From assembly GCF_025994315.1 (NCBI RefSeq), contig NZ_BAQE01000032.1: a DNA stretch of 64,000 nucleotides. One strand, 5' to 3'. Below, piece by piece: positions 1 through 8,123 of this stretch. Under the pieces are notes generated by a model. It saw only the letters and a program-made list of their open reading frames with translations, had not been told where the DNA came from and ran no database searches. Made by a program: the position numbers and the translations under genes. The stretch comes from Swaminathania salitolerans (GTDB lineage Bacteria; Pseudomonadota; Alphaproteobacteria; Acetobacterales; Acetobacteraceae). Position 1 is the stretch's first letter. Each line of letters opens with the position of its first letter.

Positions 1-573
1 GATCAGGAAGACGGCCCCCGGAATGGCGACGATCCCGAGCATCCAGCGCCAGGCGCCGGAGTAGGAGAAGAGCGCGTCCGAAATGAAGGCAAGCAGGATG
101 CCGATGGTGATCATGAGCTGATACACCGAGATCAGCCCGCCGCGATGCTGCTCGTCGGCCACTTCCGAGATATAGAGCGGGGCGACGAAGCTTGCGATGC
201 CGATGGCGAGGCCGAGCAGGGCGCGTGCGACGACGAGCACCGCGACCGACTGGGCGATGACACAGAACAAAGCGCCGAGCATGAAGAGGATCGCGCTGAG
301 CACGAGCGCCTTCTTGCGCCCGAAGCGGAAGGAAAGCTGCCCGGCGAACAGCGCGCCGAGTGCCGCGCCGAGCATCATGGACGAGACGATCTGCTCCTGC
401 TCTGCATCGCTCGCCTTGAATTCCTGCGCGATGAATTTGAGGGCGCCGGAGATCACCCCGATATCGAGGCCGAACATCAATCCGGCCACGGCGGCGAGCA
501 CGGCCGCCAGCATCATTTTTCCGACCAGCGGCATCTGCTTGTCGGGTTCGGTGCGCGTTGTAACGTTACTCAT
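1..573 (-). CDS. MFS sugar porter (sugar:H+ symporter), N-terminal part
   Basis: The frame opens at the ATG at 573 and runs off the left edge, so about 191 N-terminal residues are present. They contain the first transmembrane helices of a major facilitator of the sugar porter family (GalP/XylE/AraE type). Helix 1 carries AGLMFGLDIGVISGAL, the loop after helix 2 carries the RFGRKK signature, and helix 4 is followed by PLYISEVA, all typical of this family. It should import a hexose or pentose with protons across the inner membrane; the substrate cannot be read from this part. No partner gene is visible within the window, and the 5' side faces a 460-bp spacer. Confidence 0.9.
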   Translation of the reverse strand, partial: MSNVTTRTEPDKQMPLVGKMMLAAVLAAVAGLMFGLDIGVISGALKFIAQEFKASDAEQEQIVSSMMLGAALGALFAGQLSFRFGRKKALVLSAILFMLGALFCVIAQSVAVLVVARALLGLAIGIASFVAPLYISEVADEQHRGGLISVYQLMITIGILLAFISDALFSYSGAWRWMLGIVAIPGAVFLI

Positions 574-1033
574 GTCTCTGAGACCCTAGTCGATGACGCC
601 CGGGCTCTTCTCACATGCGGAAAATCCCAAGCTGTTTGTGATCTTCGCGCATTTGTCACGTTATTTCAAAGCAATTCAAGCGTCCGGCTCGTGATCGTTC
701 CCGAATACGACTTCGGCGCCACAGCACCACGGTTTGCCCGGGCCAGAGGCATGTGCCCGAGTGTTCGTTAATAAACCATAAAACGGAAAGAGTAAGGCTC
801 ACATAGTGAATGCAGGCATTCGCGCGTCGATGCAATTTCGACAAGAAAGACTGGAGTGAATATCAAGCAAAAAACAGAGAAATACATTGACGATTAGGCA
901 AACATGACCGTGAACTAAATATAATGTATTACTCTTTCTTCTCGTTATTTGAATAAAGCATAATAACTCCTCGGTTTCCTGTGTCAGTATTTCTCCAGGC
1001 AATCCTGCTTGATTTGATCACTGGAGTAGTTCC
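574..1033. other. Spacer without a convincing gene, A/T-rich
   Basis: This 460-bp region separates the divergent sugar porter and the secreted peptide gene. The part from about 770 to 970 is strikingly A/T-rich compared with the rest of the window. It must hold the promoters of both flanking genes, but I could not identify a convincing -35/-10 pair. The open frames crossing it have no family features and no good ribosome binding site. Confidence 0.6.
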
Positions 1034-1264
1034 ATGCAGCATTCTTCTCGTTCGAAACGGGCTCTCACGCTTGCGTTCTCGGCCGCCACTTTTCTCGCGA
1101 CTTTTTCAGTCGGTCATGCTACTGGGGTCAACAGATCGGGCCTGCTTAAACTCGCCGAACCCGTACAGTCGCACCGGTTGCCCTATAATCCGGGGGAGGC
1201 ACCGACTGGTAATCCCCATGCATGCACCTGGGGGTTCGACCCGAGATGTGGATCGATAGTGTAG
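1034..1264 (+). CDS. Small secreted peptide, unknown function
   Basis: A 76-residue frame with ATG at 1034 and a GGAG ribosome binding site at 1023-1026. Residues 1-29 read as a signal peptide (basic start, hydrophobic stretch, cut after GHA). The mature part would be about 47 residues with two cysteines near its end (ACTWGFDPRCG), which could form a disulphide in the periplasm. I do not recognise a family. It lies 100 bp upstream of, and in the same direction as, a diguanylate cyclase with a periplasmic sensor, so a ligand or partner role is conceivable but is only an inference. Confidence 0.5.
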   Translation: MQHSSRSKRALTLAFSAATFLATFSVGHATGVNRSGLLKLAEPVQSHRLPYNPGEAPTGNPHACTWGFDPRCGSIV

Positions 1265-1363
1265 TGATTCCGGCGACAAAGGCAGCGTGAAGCTAGGAGG
1301 AGCCTTCCATTTCTTCGGGGAGAGGTCGTCGAATCGCGCAAAGAACCGGCACTGGCGGCTGAA

Positions 1364-4363
1364 ATGTTGCCCGCTCTCGATGCGTCTTCCTCCGCAAAAA
1401 TGAGAAACACAGCAAACTCATTGCACGTTGCGCGCAGGCTCTTCATGGGCCTGCGACGCTTTTGTGACTCTATGATCCTGGCCGCAATCCTTGTGAATTG
1501 GCCGGTATCCTGTTCAGCCGGAAATTTGCATCTCAGGGAGATGGAGTTTACGGAGCAGGACGGAATCGGAAGTACTTACATCTACGATATTACCCAGGAC
1601 AATTACGGGTATTTGTACTTTCAGACTAGGCGGGGTTCATATTTTCTCGATGGAAAATACTTCGTTCCGTTGCCTGTCCCTGTAGAAAGAGGGAAGACCC
1701 CGACTGCCTCTTCGACCAACATCTCATCCGATGGTCTTCTTTATTTCCAGGACCGCAAGACGCTGTTTGTCGCTAGGCAAAAGACAAGCGCCCGGATCTC
1801 GCCTCTCGACCTCGTATATCGAAGAATCTCGATCGAGGGCGCTCATGGAGAGTTCCTCGCGTATTACGAGCGGGGAATTATATTCGTCATCGAAAGAGAG
1901 GGGCTGCGTCGTTGTATCCTCGATGCTGCCAGGCGGGCCGATTGCGAGCGAGATCTGACGATCAAATCGACTGAACTGAGTGTATCGAAGATAGAAGACA
2001 AATTTGTCATTGTAGACGCGAATAGCAATATTTTATTCGATACAGAAGGTCATGTTCTGTTTTGTCTTGGTAAGAGAGGGGTGTTCATTGGGATAAACAA
2101 GGTGAGGCGAACTAATCCTGTTCTTTTTTTTGAACAAGGAAGGATCAGGTATCTTGACAGATTTTTCCATTGGAAAGACCTGCCCTATAAACGACTTGAA
2201 AACGATGTGCCGGAACGCAGAGCAATATACTCTCTAATGAGAGATCGGAGCTCTTTTCTCTTCTACGATGGTCACAAGATTTCATCATATACAGGAGAAG
2301 GGTGGAATGTACTAAATGATGATTTCAATCGCGAGCAGGATATATTCTCCTCGTTTCTCGATCGAGATCATCAGTTCTGGTCTGTCAGGGACGATGTCGA
2401 CCTGGTCAGATTTATCGGCTGGGGAAGTCTTGAAAACCTCGTCTCGAGCCAGTTCGAAACCGTTTGGCACGTAAGGCAGCTGGGTGACGCTCAGATTCTC
2501 AGCGCCGATAGATCCCTCTATTATCGTCGCGGTTCAGGTGCTGAGAAAAAACTCGCCGAGCTGAGTTCAGTGGCCTTTACGTGGGATGGCCCGCCACATT
2601 TCTGGATCTCACCATCCCGCGAGTATGTCACCCGTTGTAAAATCGTCGAGAGCCGACTCGTCTGCGACAAGCGCGTGACTGTGAGGGATGCGACACAGCT
2701 CGCGCGCGTTTCCGCAGGGCCTCGTGCCGGTCAACTCTGGATCGCGACACTTCATGGATTGTTTTCGTGGGGAGGCGAGGGGGCGAAAGACAATGGTAAA
2801 GAGAGTTTCACGTCGAGAAAGAGGTTCGAAGGGGAAATCGATTTTCTGACGCTGCGATGCGGTCGGGACCTCTGGTTCGCTACCCGGAAAGGTCTTTTCC
2901 GTCTCGACGGGAATGGTACGCCAGTTCATATGCTTGCTTCCTGGCCGAGCGGACCCAATTTCTGGGTGGTCAGCATGGCTTTCACATCCGAAAACGATCT
3001 CTGGATCGGCGGCGCGGGCGCGAGAACCGGGCTTATCCATATTCGTCTCTCCGGGAACCGCATCGTCTCGATCGAGCCTGTTTCTTCCGACAAGATCGGG
3101 TCGGAGATGGTATTCACCCTCTTCTGCGATTCCCGCCACTGGCTGTGGGTAGGAAGCGAGAGTATGCTTGCGGGGTATAACGGGAAGGAATGGGTGAGGA
3201 TCGACAAGGATGACGGTCTCGTCTCCACCGATATTAGCGCCAGGGGCATAACCGAAGACAGAGATGGCAGTCTCTGGGTCGGGAGTAACCGGGGTGCGAC
3301 CCATCTGCGCCATCCTGAGCATTACTTCCAGTATCAGGACCTGAAGCCTGTCTTCGTAAGGGTCATGCTCGGCGACAAACCCCTGCCCGAGAAGGCGGTC
3401 CCTTTCACGCATGAGTCTCTTTCCGTCAAGCTGGGAACCCTGAATACCGAGCTTTCCGCCACCACGCAGTTTCGTTACCGTATGGAAGGCGTGGATAGCC
3501 AGTGGATCGGTAGCTCGACCGGTGAGATACGCTACAACTACGTGCCCGCAGGTCATTCCCGTCTGTTCGTCGAGGCGGTCAACGACAAGCGCAATCTCAT
3601 ATCGGCTCCGATCGTGCTCGATATAAGGATGCAGCGCCCCTGGTGGCAGGCATGGCCGCTGATCGTGCTCTATGTCGTCGCTATTCCCGTGCTGCCCTAT
3701 ACGCTGAACCGTCTGCGGTTCAGATATCTGATGAAGCGACAGCGCGTTCTCGAGACGCTGGTCGATGAGCGGACGCGGGAGATGCAGGCGGCGCAGAAGG
3801 CGCTCGAGCAGCAGGCCAGGCAGGATGGCCTGACCCGGCTCATGAACCGCCGGACCGCCGAGGCCAGTGCCCGGCGCCTGATGGAGACGATGGCATCTCG
3901 AAACGGGAAAGAGCGTTCTGCGACCGGACCGGATGCTGCAATGGCGGCCCTTGCCTTGTTCGATATCGATTATTTCAAGTCCATCAACGACAGTTTCGGT
4001 CATACCATCGGCGATGAGATCCTGGTGGAAATCGGAGCCAGGCTTCTTCGCGAGAAAAAGGGAACCGAGATTGTCGGTCGCTACGGAGGGGAGGAGTTTC
4101 TGATCCTTGTCGCCGGTCCATTTCCCGATGCCGTAGCGCGAATCTCCGAATTGCTGGCAACCCTCAGCGGCGTTGCGTTCGAAACCCGCGCTGGCACGAT
4201 GCCCATAGGATGCAGCGCGGGGATCACCGATACCTGGCCGGGCGATGTCTGGTCGGATGCGATCGAGCGGGCGGACAAGGCGCTTTATGAGGCCAAGCTC
4301 GGCGGGCGCGGGCGCATCGTCGTCAGTGAATCAGGCCGAGACGATGAGGGCTGTCCAGGCTGA
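1364..4363 (+). CDS. Membrane diguanylate cyclase with periplasmic two-component-regulator propeller
   Basis: A protein of up to 999 residues. After a likely signal peptide (around residues 28-53) come repeated propeller blades of the Reg_prop type (for example HWLWVGSESM, DGSLWVGSNRGATHL), a Y_Y_Y-type beta-sandwich (about 660-750), one transmembrane helix (about 766-785), a short coiled coil and a GGDEF domain. The domain has FDIDYFKSINDSFGH and an intact GGEEF at 908-912, so it should make cyclic di-GMP. The product-inhibition site is absent: KGTE stands where RxxD is expected. The start is uncertain; ATGs at 1364, 1400 and 1445 are possible and none has a strong ribosome binding site. The 5' half uses more AGA, AGG and ATA codons than the neighbours. 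The 3' end overlaps apaG by 41 bp, convergently. Confidence 0.88.
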   Translation: MLPALDASSSAKMRNTANSLHVARRLFMGLRRFCDSMILAAILVNWPVSCSAGNLHLREMEFTEQDGIGSTYIYDITQDNYGYLYFQTRRGSYFLDGKYFVPLPVPVERGKTPTASSTNISSDGLLYFQDRKTLFVARQKTSARISPLDLVYRRISIEGAHGEFLAYYERGIIFVIEREGLRRCILDAARRADCERDLTIKSTELSVSKIEDKFVIVDANSNILFDTEGHVLFCLGKRGVFIGINKVRRTNPVLFFEQGRIRYLDRFFHWKDLPYKRLENDVPERRAIYSLMRDRSSFLFYDGHKISSYTGEGWNVLNDDFNREQDIFSSFLDRDHQFWSVRDDVDLVRFIGWGSLENLVSSQFETVWHVRQLGDAQILSADRSLYYRRGSGAEKKLAELSSVAFTWDGPPHFWISPSREYVTRCKIVESRLVCDKRVTVRDATQLARVSAGPRAGQLWIATLHGLFSWGGEGAKDNGKESFTSRKRFEGEIDFLTLRCGRDLWFATRKGLFRLDGNGTPVHMLASWPSGPNFWVVSMAFTSENDLWIGGAGARTGLIHIRLSGNRIVSIEPVSSDKIGSEMVFTLFCDSRHWLWVGSESMLAGYNGKEWVRIDKDDGLVSTDISARGITEDRDGSLWVGSNRGATHLRHPEHYFQYQDLKPVFVRVMLGDKPLPEKAVPFTHESLSVKLGTLNTELSATTQFRYRMEGVDSQWIGSSTGEIRYNYVPAGHSRLFVEAVNDKRNLISAPIVLDIRMQRPWWQAWPLIVLYVVAIPVLPYTLNRLRFRYLMKRQRVLETLVDERTREMQAAQKALEQQARQDGLTRLMNRRTAEASARRLMETMASRNGKERSATGPDAAMAALALFDIDYFKSINDSFGHTIGDEILVEIGARLLREKKGTEIVGRYGGEEFLILVAGPFPDAVARISELLATLSGVAFETRAGTMPIGCSAGITDTWPGDVWSDAIERADKALYEAKLGGRGRIVVSESGRDDEGCPG

Positions 4364-4796
4364 AAAGCGGAATTGCGATTTCGAATCGCGCCCCCGAGCT
4401 CGGGTTGATCATGTGGTAGCAGCCCTGCATGAATCCGCACGGCGTGGGAAGCGCCACACCCGACGTGTATTCGAAGCTCTCTCCCGCTGCGAGAACAGGC
4501 TGTTCTCCGATCACGCCATCGCCATGCACATGATCGGTTTTGCCGCGACCGTCGGTAATTGCCCAGTAGCGGCTCAGAAGCTGGATGGTCTCGCTGCCGC
4601 CGTTTTCGATGCGGATATGATAGGCCCATGCATGATGATGCTCGTCGGGCTGCGACTGGTCTTCCAGCCAGAAAACACGCACCACCACCGTCACGTCATC
4701 GGTGATCGCCTCGTAACGGGGGGCGGCTTCCATGGCATCCGCGAGTGCGGCTTCGGGATCGGCGGCAAGACGGGGTGGCACAGGATTTTGCGACAT
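4323..4796 (-). CDS. apaG: ApaG domain protein
   Basis: 157 residues from the ATG at 4796, preceded by AAGGCGGG; a longer frame back to 4832 lacks support. The protein has the ApaG/FN3-like core, including HHHAWAYHIRIEN, the LLSRYWAITDGRG segment, GVIGEQPVLAAGESFEYTSG and the C-terminal GCYHM stretch. ApaG proteins are small immunoglobulin-like cytosolic proteins linked genetically to Co2+ resistance and Mg2+ efflux; the biochemical role is not settled. It lies 36 bp downstream of metZ and is probably cotranscribed with it, so the SAM-II element may control both. Its end overlaps the diguanylate cyclase gene. Confidence 0.93.
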   Translation of the reverse strand: MSQNPVPPRLAADPEAALADAMEAAPRYEAITDDVTVVVRVFWLEDQSQPDEHHHAWAYHIRIENGGSETIQLLSRYWAITDGRGKTDHVHGDGVIGEQPVLAAGESFEYTSGVALPTPCGFMQGCYHMINPSSGARFEIAIPLFSLDSPHRLGLIH

Positions 4797-4832
4797 GCCC
4801 GCCTTGTAGGACGATGATCGCGCCGAACGCAA

Positions 4833-6020
4833 TCAGCCTTTGAGCGCGTCGAGCCCCCGCTGGAGATCGGCGAGGAGATCAGCACTATCCTCGAGGCCGA
4901 CCGAGAGCCGGATGGCACCGTCGGTAATGCCCAGTCGAGCCCGTTCCTCGGGGGCGATCTTCATATGCGTGGTCGTGGCAGGATGCGTCGCGAGCGAGCG
5001 CGCATCCCCCAGATTGTTCGAGATCGCGATCAGGCGAAGTGCGTTGAGGAAACGGAAGGCCCCTTCTTTCCCTCCGGGGACCTCGAATGCGACGAGAGAG
5101 CCCCCATTATGCATCTGCTCCCGGGCGAGTGCGTGCTGGGGATGCGATTCGAGGCCCGGATAACTCACCCGCGCGATCGCTCCCGAACTCTCGAGGAAGC
5201 GAGCCACGGTCAGGGCATTCGCAGCCATTGCGTTGACGCGCAGCGGAAGGGTCTCGAGACCCTTGAGCAGGACCCACGCATTGAAAGGCGAGAGGGCATT
5301 GCCTGTGTTACGCGTGAAAGGCTGGAGCACCTCCTCGATCCACTGTTTGCGCCCGAGCACGGCACCGCCTAGCACGCGACCCTGACCGTCGATATGTTTC
5401 GTGCAGGAATAAAGGACGACATCGGCCCCGAGATCGAGCGGTTTCTGGCCGATCGGGGAGGCGAAGACATTGTCGACCATGAGCAGCGCCCCGGCACCAT
5501 GGCTCAGTTCGGCAATCCTCCGGATATCCAGAACGTCCAGCATCGGGTTGGACGGGCTTTCGATGAGAACCGCGGCGGTCGGTTCAGACAAGGCGCGCTC
5601 CCAGCCTTCGGCGTCATCGCCGTCCACCAGAACCGTCTCGATCCCGTATCGGGGCAGAAGCGCGGTGACGATCCAGTAGCAGGATCCGAACAGCGCGCGC
5701 GAAGCCACGACGCGATCGCCCGCCTTGAGTTGGGCGAGCAGCGCGGAGGAGACGGCCCCCATGCCGCTGGCGGTAACGATGCATGCCTCTGCGCCTTCGA
5801 GGCGCGCAAGCCGGGTCTGCAATGCGTCGGTCGTGGGATTGCCGAAGCGGGAATACTGATAATGCTCGGTATCGCCAGTGAAGGTCGCGGCGGCCTGTTC
5901 GGCGTTGTCGTAGACGAAGCCGGAGGTCAGGAAGATCGCCTCGCTCGTCTCTCCGTGTTCGGTACGCGCGACATGGTCGTGCAGAAGCCGGGTCGACGGT
6001 CCGTAGGAAGATTCTGTCAT
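4833..6020 (-). CDS. metZ: O-succinylhomoserine sulfhydrylase
   Basis: 395 residues, starting at the ATG at 6020 with TTGGAGCG upstream. It is a PLP-dependent Cys/Met metabolism enzyme that joins O-succinylhomoserine and sulphide to give homocysteine in the cytosol. Seen motifs are HYQYSRFGNPT near residues 53-63, TASGMGAV near 83-90, VDNVFASP near 182-189 and the PLP lysine K208 in YSCTKHIDGQ. The family also includes cystathionine gamma-synthase and methionine gamma-lyase; the MetZ call rests on the overall sequence and on the methionine-type riboswitch in its leader. apaG follows in the same direction. Confidence 0.92.
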   Translation of the reverse strand: MTESSYGPSTRLLHDHVARTEHGETSEAIFLTSGFVYDNAEQAAATFTGDTEHYQYSRFGNPTTDALQTRLARLEGAEACIVTASGMGAVSSALLAQLKAGDRVVASRALFGSCYWIVTALLPRYGIETVLVDGDDAEGWERALSEPTAAVLIESPSNPMLDVLDIRRIAELSHGAGALLMVDNVFASPIGQKPLDLGADVVLYSCTKHIDGQGRVLGGAVLGRKQWIEEVLQPFTRNTGNALSPFNAWVLLKGLETLPLRVNAMAANALTVARFLESSGAIARVSYPGLESHPQHALAREQMHNGGSLVAFEVPGGKEGAFRFLNALRLIAISNNLGDARSLATHPATTTHMKIAPEERARLGITDGAIRLSVGLEDSADLLADLQRGLDALKG

Positions 6021-6094
6021 GGGATGACGCTCCAAAATGCCGTCCGGGGTGGAAGGCGATTCTGGCCGTGGAAGTCCAGAGATACAGGGATCCC

Positions 6095-6152
6095 GGGCCT
6101 CTTTAGCGCTGTTTTTTAACCTCGCCGCAATCCGGCCTTCCAAATCGCGAGG
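6095..6152 (-). promoter_or_regulatory. SAM-II riboswitch in the metZ leader
   Basis: Reading the minus strand from 6152, a 6-bp stem CCTCGC / GCGAGG (6152-6147 with 6125-6120) encloses GATTTG and ATTGC, and is followed by TTAAA and then GCTAAAGAGG. This is the order of conserved blocks in the SAM-II (metA/metX type) aptamer: stem, GATTT, loop, ATTGC, stem, a spacer with AAA, GCTAAA and a G-rich tail. The loop GGCC can pair with GGCC in the tail, giving the expected pseudoknot. It ends 74 bp before the metZ start. SAM-II elements are known in Alphaproteobacteria upstream of methionine genes, where SAM binding lowers expression. Called by eye from memory of the consensus. Confidence 0.85.
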
Positions 6153-6263
6153 ACTGCCAGCAGGAGGCAGCGCCCGGACTATGCCCGGAGCGCGTCGATC
6201 GCGTCAATACGGCGCGGTCGAGATTGCACAAGACAGAAAGCTGGGGTAAAAGCGCTTCTAGAT

Positions 6264-6337
6264 GCGGGTGTAGTTCAATGGTAGAACGGCAGCTTCCCAA
6301 GCTGCATACGAGGGTTCGATTCCCTTCACCCGCTCCA
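6264..6337 (+). tRNA. tRNA-Gly (anticodon CCC)
   Basis: The acceptor stem GCGGGTG (6264-6270) pairs with CACCCGC (6327-6333) and the gene encodes its own CCA. The anticodon stem GCAGC/GCTGC encloses the loop TTCCCAA, which gives anticodon CCC for codon GGG. The T-arm contains GGGTTCGATTCCC. The sequence is close to the classic bacterial glycine tRNA with CCC. It lies between divergent minus-strand genes in the opposite direction and is probably transcribed alone. Confidence 0.97.
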
Positions 6338-6413
6338 TGACCCGTCGTCGGATCTCCAGTGTGGGATGGCAGGCTGGTCTTGCATCCCCGTCAGGGCTGG
6401 AACGCCCGCGCCC

Positions 6414-6431
6414 GGGGATCACGCGATCCCC
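6414..6431. terminator. Hairpin downstream of the aldo/keto reductase and tRNA-Gly
   Basis: GGGGATC and GATCCCC form a 7-bp stem with loop ACGC in the 100-bp gap between the tRNA and the convergent minus-strand reductase gene. No T-run follows on either strand, so it could at most be a weak terminator. Confidence 0.3.
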
Positions 6432-6443
6432 GCTCCCGGATAT

Positions 6444-7430
6444 CTACCAGGCATAGGCCTGGGGCGCTTGCCCCCCGGGGCCCGGCCAGATCTCGTCCAG
6501 CGTGGCCAGATCCTCGCGCGAAAGCTCCAGCGACAGGCTGTCGAGCGCGGCATTGAGCTGCTCCAGGGTGCGCGGCCCTATGATGGGGGCGGTAACGACC
6601 GGGTTCTGACGGAGCCATGCCATGGCGACTGCTGCGGGGGGTGCGCCCAGCCCGGCGCAGAACGATTCGTAACGTTCGAGCTGCGGACGATGGCGGTCTA
6701 TGTTTTCCTTCACATCCGGACGGGCGCGGCGGCCATTGGCGGATGCGTGGAGTACGCCTCCGAGAAGGCCGCGATTGAGAGGACTCCAGCAGACCAGACC
6801 CAGACCGTGATGGCGGCAGGCGGGAAGAACCTCGAGCTCGACCGTGCGCTCCATGAGATTGTAATAGCTCTGCTCCGACACGAGTCCCAGCGATCCCCGC
6901 GCCTGTGCCGCGAGATGCGTGGTTGCGATCTGCCATCCCGCATGGTTGCTGCTGCCGACATAGAGAATCTTGCCCTGGGCGACCAGAAGGTCCAGTGCCT
7001 GCCAGAGTTCGTCCTGCGGGACGCTCATGTCCGAATGATGCATCTGGTAAAGATCGATCCGGTCGGTCTTCAGACGTTTCAGACTCGCCTCGCAGGCTTC
7101 CCGGATATGAAAGGCCGAAAGACCGCGATCATTCGGCCCGGTCCCCATGGGCTGATAGAACTTCGTCGCGAGCACGACGGAATTGCGCTGGCCGGATCGT
7201 TCGAACCAGTTTCCGATGATCTCTTCGGAGGTGCCGTACCCCTTCTCCATGTCGGGTGTCTGCGGCCCGCCATAGACATCTGCCGTATCGAAATAGTTGA
7301 TACCGGCGGCCAGCGCCTCGTCCATGATCCGGAAACTGTCCGGTTCGGCCGTCACATCGCCGAAATTCATGGCCCCGAGGCAGAGTGGACTGACCTTGAG
7401 GCCGGTCCGGCCGAGTTTGCGGTAGTTCAT
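6444..7430 (-). CDS. Aldo/keto reductase
   Basis: 328 residues from the ATG at 7430, with AGGGAGG nine bases upstream. It is an NADPH-type aldo/keto reductase with a TIM-barrel fold. The catalytic tetrad is visible as Asp and Tyr in YFDTADVYG, Lys in LATKF and His in DLYQMHHSD. The C-terminal cofactor segment includes APIIGPRTLEQL. It is of the general oxidoreductase group (YajO/YghZ/Tas-like); the substrate is unknown. It is the last gene of a minus-strand cluster starting at ndh, 78 bp after an isochorismatase-like gene. Confidence 0.9.
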   Translation of the reverse strand: MNYRKLGRTGLKVSPLCLGAMNFGDVTAEPDSFRIMDEALAAGINYFDTADVYGGPQTPDMEKGYGTSEEIIGNWFERSGQRNSVVLATKFYQPMGTGPNDRGLSAFHIREACEASLKRLKTDRIDLYQMHHSDMSVPQDELWQALDLLVAQGKILYVGSSNHAGWQIATTHLAAQARGSLGLVSEQSYYNLMERTVELEVLPACRHHGLGLVCWSPLNRGLLGGVLHASANGRRARPDVKENIDRHRPQLERYESFCAGLGAPPAAVAMAWLRQNPVVTAPIIGPRTLEQLNAALDSLSLELSREDLATLDEIWPGPGGQAPQAYAW

Positions 7431-7508
7431 CGCCTGCATCCTCCCTGTCATTGCACCCAGAACGCGCCTCGACGGTCCGGGTGCATTGAGCGGAATTCAA
7501 CGCGACGT

Positions 7509-8108
7509 TTATTCCGGCGCGTCGGATGGGTTCATGGCCATGAGCTCATGCACGATATCGAAACCCGCCCGACCCTGTGCGCTCGTGAAATCGGGCAGGC
7601 ATCCCATGACCACGGCGATGACGGATGACACGGTCGCTCCGGCACGTTCCACGCGACGCAGGACCGCTGCTTCGGAGCGGGCGGACCGGGCACCGCATGC
7701 GTCGAGCGCAACGATCACCCTGAAGTCCCTCTCCAGAGCGTCCAGCGCAGAGAACAGGATGACCGCCTCGACCGAGTAGCCACAAAGGACCAGGGTCCTG
7801 CGGCGTGTGGCCGAAAGGGCGTTCATAAGGCCGCGATCCATGAGGGGGCTGGCCACGGTCCGTGTGTGGACGTTGGACCCGGTCGCGAAAGGCGCCAGTT
7901 CAGGGCAGTGGGTTGCCTGTTTCCCCTGCTCGGAGATGACACTGAACAGGATCGGCTGACCCAGAAGGGTTGCGGTCTCGGCCAGAGCCTTCGCACCGGC
8001 CGCGATCATCCGGGGTGGGTTGGTGAGGCTGTTCCTGACCAGGAATGGCTGGAGATCGGCAAAGAGATAGACGATGTCATCGGGATCGAGACGGAAGCTG
8101 TCGGCCAT
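7509..8108 (-). CDS. Isochorismatase-fold protein lacking the usual catalytic cysteine
   Basis: 199 residues. The fold is that of cysteine hydrolases of the isochorismatase/YcaC group: a first strand with LFADLQ (Asp18), and the segment LCGYSVEAVILFSALDAL around 108-125. In active members this segment reads GxxTxxCV; here the cysteine position is Val116. No lysine is evident in the VHTRTVASPL segment where the triad lysine is expected. It may be inactive, or a regulatory or binding protein. It lies 15 bp downstream of an exported protein gene in the ndh cluster. The family fold is fairly sure; the function is unknown. Confidence 0.75.
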   Translation of the reverse strand: MADSFRLDPDDIVYLFADLQPFLVRNSLTNPPRMIAAGAKALAETATLLGQPILFSVISEQGKQATHCPELAPFATGSNVHTRTVASPLMDRGLMNALSATRRRTLVLCGYSVEAVILFSALDALERDFRVIVALDACGARSARSEAAVLRRVERAGATVSSVIAVVMGCLPDFTSAQGRAGFDIVHELMAMNPSDAPE

Positions 8109-8123
8109 GAACGGGGTCCTCCT

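Noticed and set aside
6264..6337. tRNA-Gly with anticodon TCC
   Set aside because: The 7-base loop between the perfect GCAGC/GCTGC stem is TTCCCAA, so positions 34-36 are CCC.
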